From the NCBI GenBank assembly GCA_034440575.1, contig JAOTOL010001559.1:400001-464000 (forward strand): a DNA stretch of 64,000 bases. Direction: 5' to 3'. The notes under the pieces are model-generated. The model ran no database searches. It was not told the DNA's origin and saw nothing but the letters and a program-made list of their open reading frames with translations. The position numbers and the translations under genes were made by a program. This DNA is from Imbricaverruca yamaguchii (Eukaryota > Arthropoda > Thecostraca > Neoverrucidae). Below, in pieces: positions 23,722 through 35,654 of the stretch. Every line of letters starts with the position of its first letter. The first letter of the stretch is position 1.

Positions 23722-24116
23722 TTAATTGGAAAAGTTCATATTTTCTAATAATGAATTGCGGATGTGTTTCTTCAAGATAATTTTACTCCTAGATACATCG
23801 TCAATTCTGTGGAAGTCAGAGCAGATTATTTTATTCCAGGCTTTTGGTGCAATAAGGGGTAATGAAAACATTTTATAATTTATATCAGAAAAGGGTATTT
23901 GAAAGTGTTGTCTACCTCTGAGGCCACCTTGTTCATGAAATTGAAACATATTAGAAAGAGGTGCTGGTAATGATTGATTTAGAAAACCTAGCATGATGTA
24001 AACACAGTGCTCATCAACTATGTCCAGAAACTTTAGAACTCGGTTTAATAAACAATTCATTTGTATGGTATAAGTAAGGTTTCTTATCAACAATCCTAAT
24101 GACACGCTTCTGCAGC
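23722..24116 (-). pseudogene. LINE-2 ORF2 C-terminus, downstream of an inserted MITE-A
   Basis: Minus-strand coding reads LQKRVIRIVDKKPYL directly beside the MITE end, then NYKMFSLPLIAPKAWNKI and FKKH/LKKHIRNSLLEN. This is the usual end of jockey/CR1-superfamily polymerases (a module like LQKRAIRII...APKLWN...FKKKLK). The initial residues of the open frame come from the MITE and do not belong to it. It is continuous in sense with the polymerase at 24834-26165. Confidence 0.82.
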
Positions 24117-24833
24117 TTAACCCGCTCCGTCTTTCCGGTAAAATCCTCCCACCCCGTCTCGGGGAGGGGGATTTTCCCAATTGAAGACCCCTCTAAAATC
24201 CAAACTAATCATCGCACGAAAACGAAAGTGGTGTCATCGGAAAGCGCTCGACGGGTAGGGTCCGAGTCCACCCTCCAAAACAATTTCTCCCAAAAGTGAC
24301 GTCACCAGGGGGCTAGATTTTCACGATTTTTCAGGACTTACATTATGTTTTTGACTCTGGGGAGTTCATTTTGTGGGATATGACAAAACAAAATGTATTT
24401 GGAATGATAAAAGGACAGCGAAATCGACCGGGGCTATGGTTGTTCTTTGGCCGCCGAAAGAGAAAAGTTATACTTTTTGGAAGTTTTAAAATTTTGAGTT
24501 TTCAAGTTTTCTGAAATTTTCCTTTTCCAATGGGTAGAGAAGACCGAGAAACGTTATTGGAAGTCAACTTTCCCTAGCAAAAAATGCTTACTTTAGCCAG
24601 AATCCTGTATTTGAACTACAATTTGGCAAATACGCAAAATTTATATGTAGTCAAAAACTTTTTTTAATTGGAAAATTCAACTGGTACGTTTTATTGCATC
24701 CGTAACGATAAGCAAACGCTGAAAGTTTCGTTAAAATACCTGTATCCGTTAAAGCGTGACGACTGGTTGAACGTTTTTGGAGGTGACCTCACTTGACCTT
24801 GACTAACTCGTTGACCCTAGATGACAAGTTTTG
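24117..24833 (-). mobile_element. MITE-A copy 3, inserted in LINE-2, one end deleted
   Basis: TTAACCCGCTCCGTCTTTCC at 24117 is the MITE-A end in reverse orientation. The body follows (GGGGAGTTCATTTTG, GAAACGTTATTGGAAGTCAAC, GATAAGCAAACGCTGAAAG). It stops after GACTAACTCGTTGACCCTAG at about 24826, where LINE-2 coding resumes. It carries TGACCTCACTTGACCT at 24784-24799, two nuclear-receptor half-sites 4 bp apart. Confidence 0.85.
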
Positions 24834-26165
24834 AAGAGATGGCATTTATATGGCGTTTCCATGTCATGTCTTCATCAATAAATATACCTAAATTTTTATA
24901 CAGCTGTGCCTTGTAATATTGGAAGTATTTATTTTGACATGGTCATCACATGGTTTCCTGGAAAAAAAATTGATATCCACTGTTCTTAGCATTAATATAT
25001 AATTTGTTGATATGAAACCATGCAATTATCTTGGGTATTACCTCATTTACTTTACTTTGTACTTCAGAATGATCATTAGTTGTAATAGTTACGGCAGTGT
25101 CGTCTGCAAATAGGTAAAAGCTGGCGAAACTGGAAACATTGCAGAGATCGTTAATATATAGAGTAAATAGCAGAAGTCCAGGAATCGAACCTTGAGGAAC
25201 ACCATTTGTGATATGTAATGGTTGGGAGATGATGCCATGTATCTTGGTTCTTTGAGATCTATTTGATAGGTATGAGGTTAACAGTTTATATATATTTCCT
25301 CTAAAGCCAATAAAGTGGAATTTTTGTAACAAAATGCTGATGCTGATGTATCAGGGAGTATTGCAGTGGTGTTCAGACAAAGATTAAAAAAATATGTGAG
25401 ATGTTGCAAAATACTTCTATATGTTGTAATTTTTGTCCTAATTTTATCCATACCTCTACCAACAGGGTTTAAAAACTTAATAATGTCCTCGATCTGAGCA
25501 TCATTAACAGAAGGAATATTGTTAATGCTTGCATAATTAGACTGTGTAAGATAATATAATGGACTGATGTGTGTTGCAGGTATTTTTTTCCAACTCACTA
25601 CCATTCGTTGAAAAAAATGTATTAAATTTATCAGGTATTTGTTCATTTGCACAGGTAGCCCCAGAGTTATCAACAAAGCACATTAGAGGAAGTGTTTGAT
25701 TCTTGTTTATAATTTCATTCAAATACTTCCATGTTTTTTTTGCCATCCCCTTTGCTATCCTGGAATTCCCTCTTGTAATATAGTCGTTTCGTATCCCTAA
25801 GCACATTGCAAAGCATGTTCCTATAAATTTTGTATTTATTTTCATTCAGTAAAATTATATTCCTAATGTATTTTCCATATAGCTTATTTTTTGTATTTAT
25901 TGAACACAGAAGTGCAGGGGTTACCCATGGTTTAATTGCATTCTTTCTTCTACTGGGTGTAAAAGTTTTAGAAATTTTTTTAATACCTGTTTCATATGCA
26001 TTAATAAGTTTGTTATATGCTTCATTAGCATCAGTCTTATCTTGAAAGTCTTCCAAGGTACAAATGAGGTAATCATTGAATTCACTGCTTTTATTCTTAT
26101 CAAAGCCTGTCACTGAATGTCTTGTTCTAATTGTGCTTTGAATTAATGACAGATTAAGAAAAACT
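24834..26165 (-). pseudogene. LINE-2 ORF2, linker and reverse transcriptase, jockey/CR1 superfamily
   Basis: The linker frame (25715-26206) has IKPWVTPALLCSINTKNKLY and YYKREFQDSKGDGKKNMEVF. The polymerase (24946-25676) has FLNPVGRGMDKIRTKI, FRGNIYKLLTSYLSNRSQRT, ITNGVPQGSIPGLLLFTLYI and SFYLFADDTAVTITTND with the catalytic FADD. KNLGIFIDEDMTWKRHIN follows at 24840-24900. The endonuclease part is missing: the coding sequence stops at about 26165, where a MITE-A fragment begins. Several frame breaks make it a dead copy. It differs clearly from the CR1 family at 18984. Confidence 0.87.
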
Positions 26166-27345
26166 GGAAGAACGGTCACCTCCAGAAAAGTTAAATCAGT
26201 CGTCACGCTTAAACGAATAAATATATTCTGATGAAAAATGAACCTTTCAGTGTTTACTTATGCTTAAGGATGCAATAAAACGCATCAGAAGAATGTTCCA
26301 TTTCTTTTGTTTTTTATTACTTATTGGCCGCACATTATCAGGTCATTACCTACTCCACTTATGGGAACCGGGCCGCTCGGCCGACTGTTCCGTTGGACGG
26401 CTCGGTGCAATCGGCTTCACAAAGAAAGAAGTGAAGTGCATGAATAGAGCATGCAAACGCTTAGGTACAGAATGACAAACAGTATTTTTCAGGATGTGTA
26501 TGGAGTAACATGCAAAGTGACATCAATCGCATGGCAGTCATTTGCATTTATGACAAAAATCCAGTTGACCAAGTTTGGTTCAATTTGTCATGAACTTGAC
26601 CTGACTTGACCTCGGTGACCTAACATGACTTTGAAACAATACAGCATAACGAAATATATCAAACAAGTCGCTAGTGTTGCCAAGATCACCTTCCTTTTGC
26701 CAATATACGGGAACCGAATGAGCGCCGATTCTTGATCATTTTTTATTGATCATTTTTTTAGTTTAACGGCTCCTAACTCGAAGAATTTTCGACTGATTTT
26801 CATTTTTCTTGCTTTAAGCAACGCGCCGGTCATTTCGAAGTAGGTACACAAACAATGGCGTATATCAGACGGTAGCATCTGGCGTTGTGTACGAAAAACC
26901 GGAGGGGTGGGCGTATTTCGCCCCCCCCCCCTCCAGGGCGCGTGTTAAGATATAAGATCCTGGCTACAGTTAGCATTTGTATTGTGGAAAGTTGACTTCG
27001 AACAACATTTTTCGGTCCAATCTACCCATGAGAAATGTAAATTTCAAGAAAACTTGGAAACTGAAAATTTTGAACTAAAAAAACCAAGATTTTTGGGTGG
27101 CTGAAAACATTATGGTCTTGGTCGATTTCGTTTTCCTCTTCTGATTTCAAATTATTTCTTTTATTTCTTTCTTCTTATTTTTTTATTTTATTTTTTTGTT
27201 CATTTCTTCTCAAATCTCCCGCAAAATGATCCACCAAAGAGCCGTGATGCAATGCCAAAATGATGCAAGTCGTGAAATTCTAGGGCCCCTAGTGACGTAA
27301 TTCGTTGGGGAAAAACTGGGGGGGGGTCTGACCATACTCGGATAA
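26166..27345 (+). mobile_element. MITE-A copy 4, truncated both ends, interrupted by MITE-B
   Basis: Plus-strand MITE-A body from GGTCACCTCCAGAAAAGTTAA (about 26174) to about 26330, resuming at 26950 (GATATAAGATCCTGGCTAC, GTTGACTTCGAACAACATTT, CTAGTGACGTAATTCGTTGG) to about 27345. The terminal GGGTTAA is lost, and the 27-bp minisatellite begins within 40 bp. Confidence 0.7.
26331..26948 (+). mobile_element. MITE-B copy nested in MITE-A
   Basis: It ends CCAGGGCGCGTGTTAA at 26948, the same end as at 7475, and contains the CAAGTCGCTAGTGTTGCCAAGATCA block. Its left end is not recognisable; 26331-26500 may be unrelated filler. At 26597-26621 it has three TGACCT half-sites with spacings of 4 and 3. 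Confidence 0.6.
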
Positions 27346-27374
27346 TGGGTTCGTCAAGTGTGGGCCTGGGTAGT

Positions 27375-28970
27375 CGGTGAGTTGGATGTGATCTAGGCAA
27401 TGGACGTTGGTAATGTGTGAGATGGCTGTGGCCTGAATGGTGCTTGGGTTGGCTGTGACCTGTGTAGTGCCTGGGTCGGCTGTGACCTGTGTAGTGCCTG
27501 GGTCGGCTGTGACCTGTGTAGTGCATGAGTCGGCTGTGACCTGTGCACTGCCTCGGTCGGCTGTGGCCTGTGTAGTTCCTGGGTCGGCTGTGGCCTGTGC
27601 ACTGCCTGGGTCGGCTGTGGCCTGTGTAGTGCTTGGGTCGGCTGTGGCCCGTGTAGTGCCTGGGTCGGCTGTGACCTGTGCACTGCCTGGGTCGGCTGTG
27701 ACCTGTGCACTGCCTCGGTCGGCTGTGGCCTGTGTAGTGCCTGGGTCGGCTGTGGCCTGTGCACTGCCTGGGTCGGCTGTGGCCTGTGTAGTGCTTGGGT
27801 CGGCTGTGACCTGTGCACTGCCTGGGTCGGCTGTGACCTGTGTAGTGCATGAGTCGGCTGTGGCCTGTGTACTGCCTGGGTCGGCTGTGGCCTGTGTAGT
27901 GCTTGGGTCAGCTGTGACCTGTGCACTGCCTGGGTCGGCTGTGACCTGTGTAGTGCCTGGGTCGGCTGTGGCCTGTGTAGTGCCTGGGCCGGCTGTGACC
28001 TGTGTAGTGCCTGGGTCGGCTGTGGCCCGTGTAGTGCCTGGGTCGGCTGTGACCTGTGCACTGCCTGGGTCGGCTGTGACCTGTGCACTGCCTCGGTCGG
28101 CTGTGGCCTGTGTAGTTCCTGGGTCGGCTGTGGCCTGTGCACTGCCTGGGTCGGCTGTGGCCTGTGTAGTGCTTGGGTCGGCTGTGGCCCGTGTAGTGCC
28201 TGGGTCGGCTGTGACCTGTGCACTGCCTGGGTCGGCTGTGACCTGTGCACTGCCTCGGTCGGCTGTGGCCTGTGTAGTGCCTGGGTCGGCTGTGGCCTGT
28301 GCACTGCCTGGGTCGGCTGTGGCCTGTGTAGTGCTTGGGTCGGCTGTGACCTGTGCACTGCCTGGGTCGGCTGTGACCTGTGTAGTGCCTGGGTCGGCTG
28401 TGGCCTGTGTAGTGCCTGGATCGGCTGTGGCCTGTGTAGTGCCTGGGTCGGCTGTGGCCTGTGCAGTGCCTGGGTCGGCTGTGGCCTGTGTAGTGCCTGG
28501 GTCGGCTGTGGCCTGTGTAGTGCCTGGGTCGGCTGTGGCCTGTGTAGTGCCTGGGTCGGATGTGGCCTGTGTAGTGCCTGGGTCGGATGTGGCCTGTGTA
28601 GTGCCTGGGTCGGCTGTGGCCTGTGTAGTGCCTGGGTCGGATGTGGCCTGTGTAGTGCCTGGGTCGGCTGTGGCCTGTGTAGTGCCTGGGTCGGCTGTGG
28701 CCTGTGTAGTGCCTGGGTCGGATGTGGCCTGTGTAGTGCCTGGGTCGGCTGTGGCCTGTGTAGTGCCTGGGTCGGATGTGGCCTGTGTAGTGCCTGGGTC
28801 GGCTGTGGCCTGTGTAGTGCCTGGGTCGGCTTGGCTGTAGGCCTGTGTGTGGCCTGTGTAGTGCCTGGGTCGGTTGTGGCCTGTGTAGTGCCTGGGTCGG
28901 CTGTGACCTGTGTAGTGCCTGGGTCGGTTGTGGCCTGTGTAGTGCCTGGGTCGGCTGTGGTCTTTGGCTG
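27375..28970 (+). repeat. 27-bp minisatellite, about 59 copies, with 540-bp higher-order duplication
   Basis: Unit GTGCCTGGGTCGGCTGTGGC plus CTGTGTA. 27 is divisible by 3 and neither strand has stops, giving a 538-codon frame on minus (repeat PTQALHRPQ) and a 467-codon frame on plus. The variant order of 27538-27846 is repeated at 28078-28386, an offset of 20 units. From about 28390 the array is far more uniform, so different parts have different ages. I regard it as non-coding, but a repetitive protein cannot be excluded. Confidence 0.93.
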
Positions 28971-30640
28971 CGCTGGCTGACCGAGCCAGGCTGGCCAGAC
29001 GCCGTTCATCTTACAAATAGGGCGGGTTCGCCTTTGGAGCCAAGACCTTTAATGTTGTTTATGACTCTGTTTGGGTGTAGAAGGAGGAAAAAGGATGACC
29101 TGGGCGGCATCACTGGTCGGGCGAAGAAAGACGTGTTCATTAAGACATCCACATTGGGTTATCATTCGTAGTTGGAATAGGCAGTTGGTGGACTACCGAC
29201 ACTCAAAATAACGATCAAAGGCTGCATATTAGTGCGTAGCTTCCGCGCCCGAGTGGGAGATCCCTTATTTGTAGCTCGACCACCTGAGAAGTCGAAAGTT
29301 AATTATCACTCACGACATCAAAATAAATGATATCCCTACACCATCCGGAATTTCATTCGTTAAAAATACGTGTGAAGTAAATCCCACATGATGTTGTATC
29401 TCGGTGCATTTTGCCAGATCACTCTTGGGAACGTCATCGAACAATGGGTCGAACAAAACGTGATTGCAGCTGTGTGCGCCGGCGGTCAGCGACACGCGTG
29501 GTGGCCTTCCTACAGGCGTCACGACATTGAACGTACGCCTCTCGATGGCCGTGTGGACATGGTGCGAGGGTTTTCTGCGCTGCCTCCGCCTGACCGGTGG
29601 ACGTCGCAGCATCACAACAGCTGACTGCAACAAAGGGTGGTGACGTCACGAGTTGGCCGGGCTGCGGCGGCTCAGCACCGCCGCTCGCTGAACAGTAATC
29701 GCCAGTCACGGCGTGACTCAGCCTGGGACCGCGCAGAGACGCGGTTCACGTTCGATTTCGCGCTAAAACCACTGAACCGCCTTTGTTGAGCTGACTGCAT
29801 GAAGTCTCGCGCATTGAGTTCGATGAACAGTACATGCACTTTTTCAAGCACTTTCACAGAAATCTCCCAACACATTAGTGATTGTTTTCTCTGACACTTC
29901 TGAGAGAAGCTCTTTGCATGAATGTAACCCAAATCTAGCATAGGCCGCCTTTCAAACCGTAGGGCGTGCCACAAACAAGCCTATAAATAAGCTGGTCCCG
30001 TCTTTGGCTTTCCCGGCGTGAATATAAATCCGTCACAGCGATTCCGGGTCTTTGGTGACTGCCATCCAGGTGTCACCTTGACCTATACGCCGATGAAATC
30101 AATAGAATGATAAGCAAACAGTATCAATGACACCACGCGATCAATGGATATTAATTTCCTGCCAGGCCTCACTTCAATGCTTGTGTTGCTTGGTGATAAT
30201 ATTCCACAGCTAGTAGACATTTGTTCTTGTACATGGAAGCGGCTTGTGTATCGCAATAGCTGAGGCAGAAGGCCGAGCGTCTTTCACATGCTTCTCCTGG
30301 TTCAGCTTATAGCCCATGGGGATACGAACTTGCCGGCGATAGCTGGGTTGTCGGAGCGCGGTCTGAAGGAAGGTGGGCCTCCACCACAACCGGGCGCAGT
30401 TTATTCACAGCAAGATTACGTCAGCCTTTTCCCAGCATTAATTAGAGCAAAACAAAGCTGTTTTGCTCTGATTACGCTCTAATTTCTCTAATTACTCGCG
30501 CAATCGCCCAGCTCTGGGCGATTCGCGAGAGACGAATTGTAACATGTCCAGCATCGGACGCACCTGAAGCTGTCGGCGTCCACACGCTCAGACCAATCTG
30601 GGCGCGCAGCTGTCCACGGTGTTTGTCTGACGCCCGGTGT
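28971..30640. other. no gene recognised
   Basis: About 1.7 kb with only short frames on both strands and no consistent codon bias. Two overlapping frames at 29310-29709 are moderately GC-rich but match nothing I know. Confidence 0.35.
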
Positions 30641-30644
30641 GCGG

Positions 30645-31608
30645 CGGCTGTCCACGGTACACGGCTGTCCACGGTACACGGCTGTCCACGGTACACGGCT
30701 GTCCACGATACACGGCTGTCCACGGTACACGGCTGTCCACGGTACACGGCTGTCCACGGTCCACGGCTGTCCACGGTACACGGCTGTCCACGGTACACGA
30801 CTGTCCACGATGCACGGCTGTCCACGGTACACGGCTGTCCACGATACACGGCTGTCCACGGTACACGACTGTCCACGATACACGGCTGTCCACGGTCCAC
30901 GGCTGTCCACGATGCACGGCTGTCCACGGTACACGGCTGTCCACGATACACGGCTGTCAACGATACACGGCTGTCCACGGTACACGGCTGTCCACGGTCC
31001 ATGGCTGTCCACGGTACACGGCTGTCCACGATGCACGGCTGTCCACGGTACACGGCTGTCCACGGTACACGGCTGTCCACGATGCACGGCTGTCCACGGT
31101 ACACGGCTGTCCACGATGCACGGCTGTCCACGATACACGGCTGTCCACGATACACGGCTGTCCACGGTACACGGCTGTCCACGATACACGGCTGTCCACG
31201 GTCCACGGCTGTCCACGGTCCACGGCTGTCCACGATACACGGCTGTCCACGGTACACGGCTGTCCACGATACACGGCTATTCACGGCTGTCAACGATACA
31301 CGGCTGTCCACGGTCCACGGCTGTCCACGATGCACGGCTGTCCACGGTACACGGCTGTCCACGATACACGGCTGTCAACGATACACGGCTGTCCACGGTA
31401 CACGGCTGTCCACGGTACACGGCTGTCCACGATACACGGCTGTTCACGGCTGTCCACGATACACGGCTGTCCACGGCTGTCCACGTACACGGTTGTCCAC
31501 GGCTGTCCACGGTTGTCCACGGTACACGGTTGTCCACGGTCCACGGCTGTCCACGGTCCACGGCTGTCCACGGTCCACGGCTGTCCACGGTCCACGGCTG
31601 TCCACCGC
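30645..31608 (+). repeat. 17-bp minisatellite, about 56 copies
   Basis: Unit ACACGGCTGTCCACGGT with the interchangeable junctions GGTACAC, GATACAC, GATGCAC and GGTCCAC. Period 17 is 2 modulo 3 with no stops, so all six frames are open over hundreds of codons. These frames are artefacts. A few copies are shortened (TATTCACGGCTGTCAACG near 31280, GGTTGTCC near 31495). Confidence 0.96.
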
Positions 31609-31852
31609 TGCCGTGGCACGGCAGGCGAGCTGAGCTCCGTCTGACGCAGCTTCATTACCGCTCCTACGCTAACGAGATCATTTACGCTCGTGACAGATCG
31701 ACGCCCAAAAGGCACCGCTTTTCAGTTAGCCCGTCGGTTGTCCATTCAGCCGGGTCGATTATTAGTTTACGGATGCATTGTGTGTTGTGTGAGGATGATT
31801 TATTCTGGTCGGGCACGCCAGCGCTGCTGCGGCGTTCCTGTGGTTAATGAAG

Positions 31853-32282
31853 TGGACTGCGGTGTGTGGATTGGACTGCTGAGTCGCTGGCTGTGGTATG
31901 TGAACTGGACTATTGGCTGTGATGCGTGGACTACACTGTCGGCTGTGTTGTGTGGATTGGACTGGGCCTGTGGTGCGTGGACTGAACTGCAGCCTGTGGT
32001 GTGTGGACTGAACTGCAGCCTGTCGTGTGTGGACTGAACGGCAGCCTGTGGTGTGTGTACTGAACTGCAGCCTGTGGTGTGTGAACTGAACTGCAGCCTG
32101 TGGTGTGTGGACTGAACTGCAGCCGGTGGTGTGTGGACTGAACTGCAACCTGTGGTGTGTGGACTGAACGGCAGCCTGTGGTGTGTGGACTGAACTGCAA
32201 CCTGTGGTGTGTGGACTGAACGGCAGCCTGTGGTGTGTGGACTGAACTGCAGCCTGTGGTGTGTGAGCTGGATTGTGGTCTG
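31853..32282 (+). repeat. 26-bp minisatellite, about 15 copies, degenerate at the left
   Basis: Unit TGTGGTGTGTGGACTGAACT plus GCAGCC. The left third (31853-31985) is diverged (GGATTGGACTGGGCC), the right two thirds nearly uniform. Confidence 0.9.
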
Positions 32283-33450
32283 GTGTGCATGGTGGACTGT
32301 GGTCTTTGGATAAAGCTGTGTTCTGCAGACGCACAGTAATGGGCGGAGTCAACATATCTCATTCAAATGCACAGGTAATTTTCCAATCTACAGACCACAA
32401 ACTATACATTATTTCATGCAGTGATTCCGTGATTTGTGGCTCAAATAGCAAAAAGACGCTATACTGTGTCCATCCTTTCAAAAAACAGGCTGGACATTCG
32501 CATGTAAAGTGTTACATTTTCAAACACGTTTTGAACCTCTCAATTTCACTTCTATTCACGACATCCAGTCTATTCTACTTCCATATGGCGGTCGTCGTCA
32601 AACCCGCACTGTTTAGTTAGCTTCTTTTGCGAAATATAAAGAGGTGTTTGCCAACCGCACCTTGGGAAGAGAACAATGTTAGCGAAGCCCTATACGGTGG
32701 CTGCCTTCATCACAGCAGCCGAATGATTGCTTCTTCAATTGCAAATAATAAATTGCGCATGCGAGAACATCCTTCTGACGAGAAGAGAGCAAAACACAAT
32801 GCGATACCGGTGAGAGGGAGAACATGCATTCCACTACTGCTTGCTGGCCAGAGTGATATCAAAAGTTTTTACAACGAGGGGTACAGCGTTGGTTTATTAC
32901 TGATTGGTGAAAGGCGAGATATTGCCTACCTTTACTGAGCGTCTCGGTACAAATATATTTCTTTCATTACTAATTACGGGATAAATATTAGCCGCTTTCA
33001 CAAAGCTTCTCGGTATCCCTTTATTAGGACACTTTTAGTAGAGCTGTGGTACTGTCCTGCCGACAGTGACAGACAAAGCCCGCTCGGTGATCACCGATAG
33101 GTGGCACCAGGTGGCACCACGTGATACCAGGTGATACCAGGTGTTGTTGCGGCACGCCTTGTCAAGGCATCTAACCGCTGTTCAACATAAAGTATCAGAC
33201 TTACGTGCATATACATTCCCCCGATTTTGTCAATTCCGGTCCAGCTAGGATGACGTATTCTGTGCTGCAGCATTAATCAGAAGCAAGAGTAGCAAACGCA
33301 ATGTTGGATATCGATCCGACACGAGTGGTATCACGCGGACCGAACATTTATGATTCATGTCCTGATAAGCAAAATAAAATGTTCGAAACATGTTCAAACG
33401 GGAGTACCAGAATACCATTTGGCATGTACTATAGTTTGAAATCCACGTAC
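32283..33450. other. no gene recognised
   Basis: AT-rich, short frames only. A GGTGGCACCAGGTGGCACCA / GGTGATACCAGGTGATACCA quadruple repeat lies at 33100-33140. Confidence 0.35.
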
Positions 33451-33457
33451 GTTGTTG

Positions 33458-33632
33458 GGATGAATAGTCTAGGGGTAAGTTGCCCGTCTCACAATCGAGA
33501 GGTTGTGGGTTCGAGTCTCACCTGTCGCTACTCTTCGCCAGCGACCAATCGGCGTGAGAGATTGGCGACGCTACACGACTCCAACAGTCGACGTGTCGTG
33601 AAACCAATAACCAACCGGCCACGTTCCAGTAA
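33458..33632 (+). mobile_element. SINE-B copy 1, tRNA-derived
   Basis: The tRNA-like head has an A-box in ATAGTCTAGGGGTAAGT and a B-box GGTTCGAGTCTC at about 33509-33520. The tRNA-unrelated body reads CACCTGTCGCTACTCTTCGC, then AATCGGCGTGAGAGATTGGC and ends ACCAATAACCAACC. Two more copies lie at 36535 (plus) and 38362-38540 (minus). A long open frame crossing it is chance. Confidence 0.8.
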
Positions 33633-34084
33633 CCTGACCAGCCTACAATCAATTACATTTTATATCCTAGAAATCGACCACAGCTGTCTTTCTAAAGGTG
33701 TTCTGAAAACCATCACGAAAACAATTGTCATAAACTATGTCGATGTACATGTCTTTGCCCACATGAGCCCTCCTATGTGTGGTTATAGTCGTCGTCTAAA
33801 CTCCTCAGTGTTCGGAGCGCCAACAAAAAAACGGCATCTACGGCAGGGTCTTGCAAAAGGTTGCAACGCGACTTGGAGTCATTATGAAGGCACGACGTAC
33901 GAAGACGATGCGATTATTACACCATAGATGCTTAATACGATAGTAATGTGCATTCGGTGTTCATGATGGCTACCTGCAGTATCATGTCATGGTATCAGCG
34001 GGGTTCATCTCCAAGAGCACATGCGCTGTTGGAGGTCGACCCCGCCGACGACAGTGGTTCTGTGTGGGGCCGTCATCACAGCCT

Positions 34085-34775
34085 TACCGCAGTCTGGTGT
34101 GGCCTGATACCAGCCTGGTACCGGTAGTGGTCCTGTGTGTGGAGCCTGATACCAGCCTGGTACCGGTAGTGGTCCTGTGTGCGGAGCCTGATACCAGCCT
34201 GGTACCGGTAGTGGTCCTGTGTGTGTGGAGTCTGATACCAGCCTGGTATCGGCAGTGGTCCCGTGTGTGGAGCCTGATACCAGTCTGGTACCGGCAGTGG
34301 TCCCGTGTGGGGCCTGCTACCAGTCTGGTACCGGTAGTGGTCCTGTATGTGGAGCCTGATAGCAGCCTGGTACCGGCAGGGGTCCCGTGTGTGGAGCCTG
34401 ATACCAGTCTGGTACCGGTAGTGGTCCTGTATGTGGAGCCTGATAGCAGCCTGGTACCGGCAGGGGTCCCGTGTGTGGAGTCTGATACTAGCCTGGTACC
34501 GGCAGTGGTCCCGTGTGGAGCCTGATACCAGCCTGGTACCGGCAGTGGTCCCGTGTGTGGGGCCTGATACCAGTCTGGTACCGGTAGTGGTCCTGTATGT
34601 GGAGCCTGATACCAGCCTGGTACCGGCAGTGGTCCCGTGTGTGGGGCCTGATACCAGTCTGGTACCGGTAGTGGTCCTGTATGTGGAGCCTGATACCAGC
34701 CTGGTACCGGTAGTGGTCCCGTGTGTGGAGCCTGATACCAGCCTGGTACCGGCAGTGGTCCCGTGTGGGGCCGTC
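34085..34775 (+). repeat. 42-bp minisatellite, about 16 copies
   Basis: Unit GTGGTCCTGTGTGTGGAGCC plus TGATACCAGCCTGGTACCGGTA. CTGGTACCGG is palindromic and recurs in each copy. 42 is divisible by 3, so the frames on both strands are repetitive artefacts. Confidence 0.94.
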
Positions 34776-35650
34776 ACCACATCTGCCAGAGGTCGGCTCG
34801 TTCTGATGCTGATCTGTTGGCGGCCCCGGCCGCGGCAGTGGGAGGCGTTACGGCCGCTCTGTCGGCACATGGGGCCGGCCAGAGGTCAACGGTCACCCGG
34901 TGTCAGAGGTCAGCCTCATTGTCTGGTGCATACGAGCCCGCTCCAGTTTTCTGTTCCGAGCGATGCCAGGATAGCTGTGGTCAAACCCTTTATGATTCCA
35001 TTAGCATAGATTTACGAGCTGAAACCAACAGAGCCATAAAACGTTTAGGATGAAAAGGAGATAGCCGATCGAGATATTGAGTTGATCGAAATGAGGACCA
35101 ATTAGCTGTTCTTTCATCTTTTGTTAGTCGGAGTAACTTCGTGACGTTTGATTAATGAGTAAACCAGCCGCTATTGCCTAACACAGGCAAGGGGAAACTG
35201 GATCCACACGTTCCGTAAGGTGTGAGTAACAGATTAGACCCCACCCCGACAGCTTGGAAGCTGAGAAGAATGCCGGCACGAAGTGTATCGGGATGGTAGT
35301 ACTTGATGGATCACCGAACCTCTAGGTCAAGGTCATCGTAAATCCCACCTTACGAACAACTTTTGCGGCAGGCTTTTTCGGGGGATCTCGAGATTCAGGA
35401 TAACCCTTCATGATCTCACAAAGTATGGGTGTGATAGAAATATTGGAAATCCCAGAAATGTGGTGGAATTGATGTGTCACTGGGAAATCTGATCAATTTA
35501 CGGCAATAAAATGCATCGATTTGTTACCTACATTTTCTTTTATGTTCCCCTCCCCAAGCACCAGCTTTAAATTTATTTGAACTTCTTTGAAACACCAACA
35601 CCAACTTTATTTGAAAACATCAGAAAATTGATGAATCAAAATAATTTCAA
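34776..35650. other. no gene recognised
   Basis: A GC-rich patch at 34780-34970 continues frames out of the array but has no recognised motif. The rest is AT-rich. Confidence 0.35.
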
Positions 35651-35654
35651 AGGA

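Noticed and set aside
27393..29009. 538-codon minus frame with PTQALHRPQ repeats
   Set aside because: The period of 27 is divisible by 3 and the opposite strand is equally open. It reads as a minisatellite, although a repetitive protein cannot be formally excluded.
30488..31847. Six long frames rich in STVHGCPRYTAV or VDSRVPWTAVYRGQPC
   Set aside because: All six frames are open in a 17-bp array; this is an artefact.
33301..33927. 208-codon plus frame
   Set aside because: It crosses SINE-B copy 1 and unrelated sequence; no motif or bias supports it.
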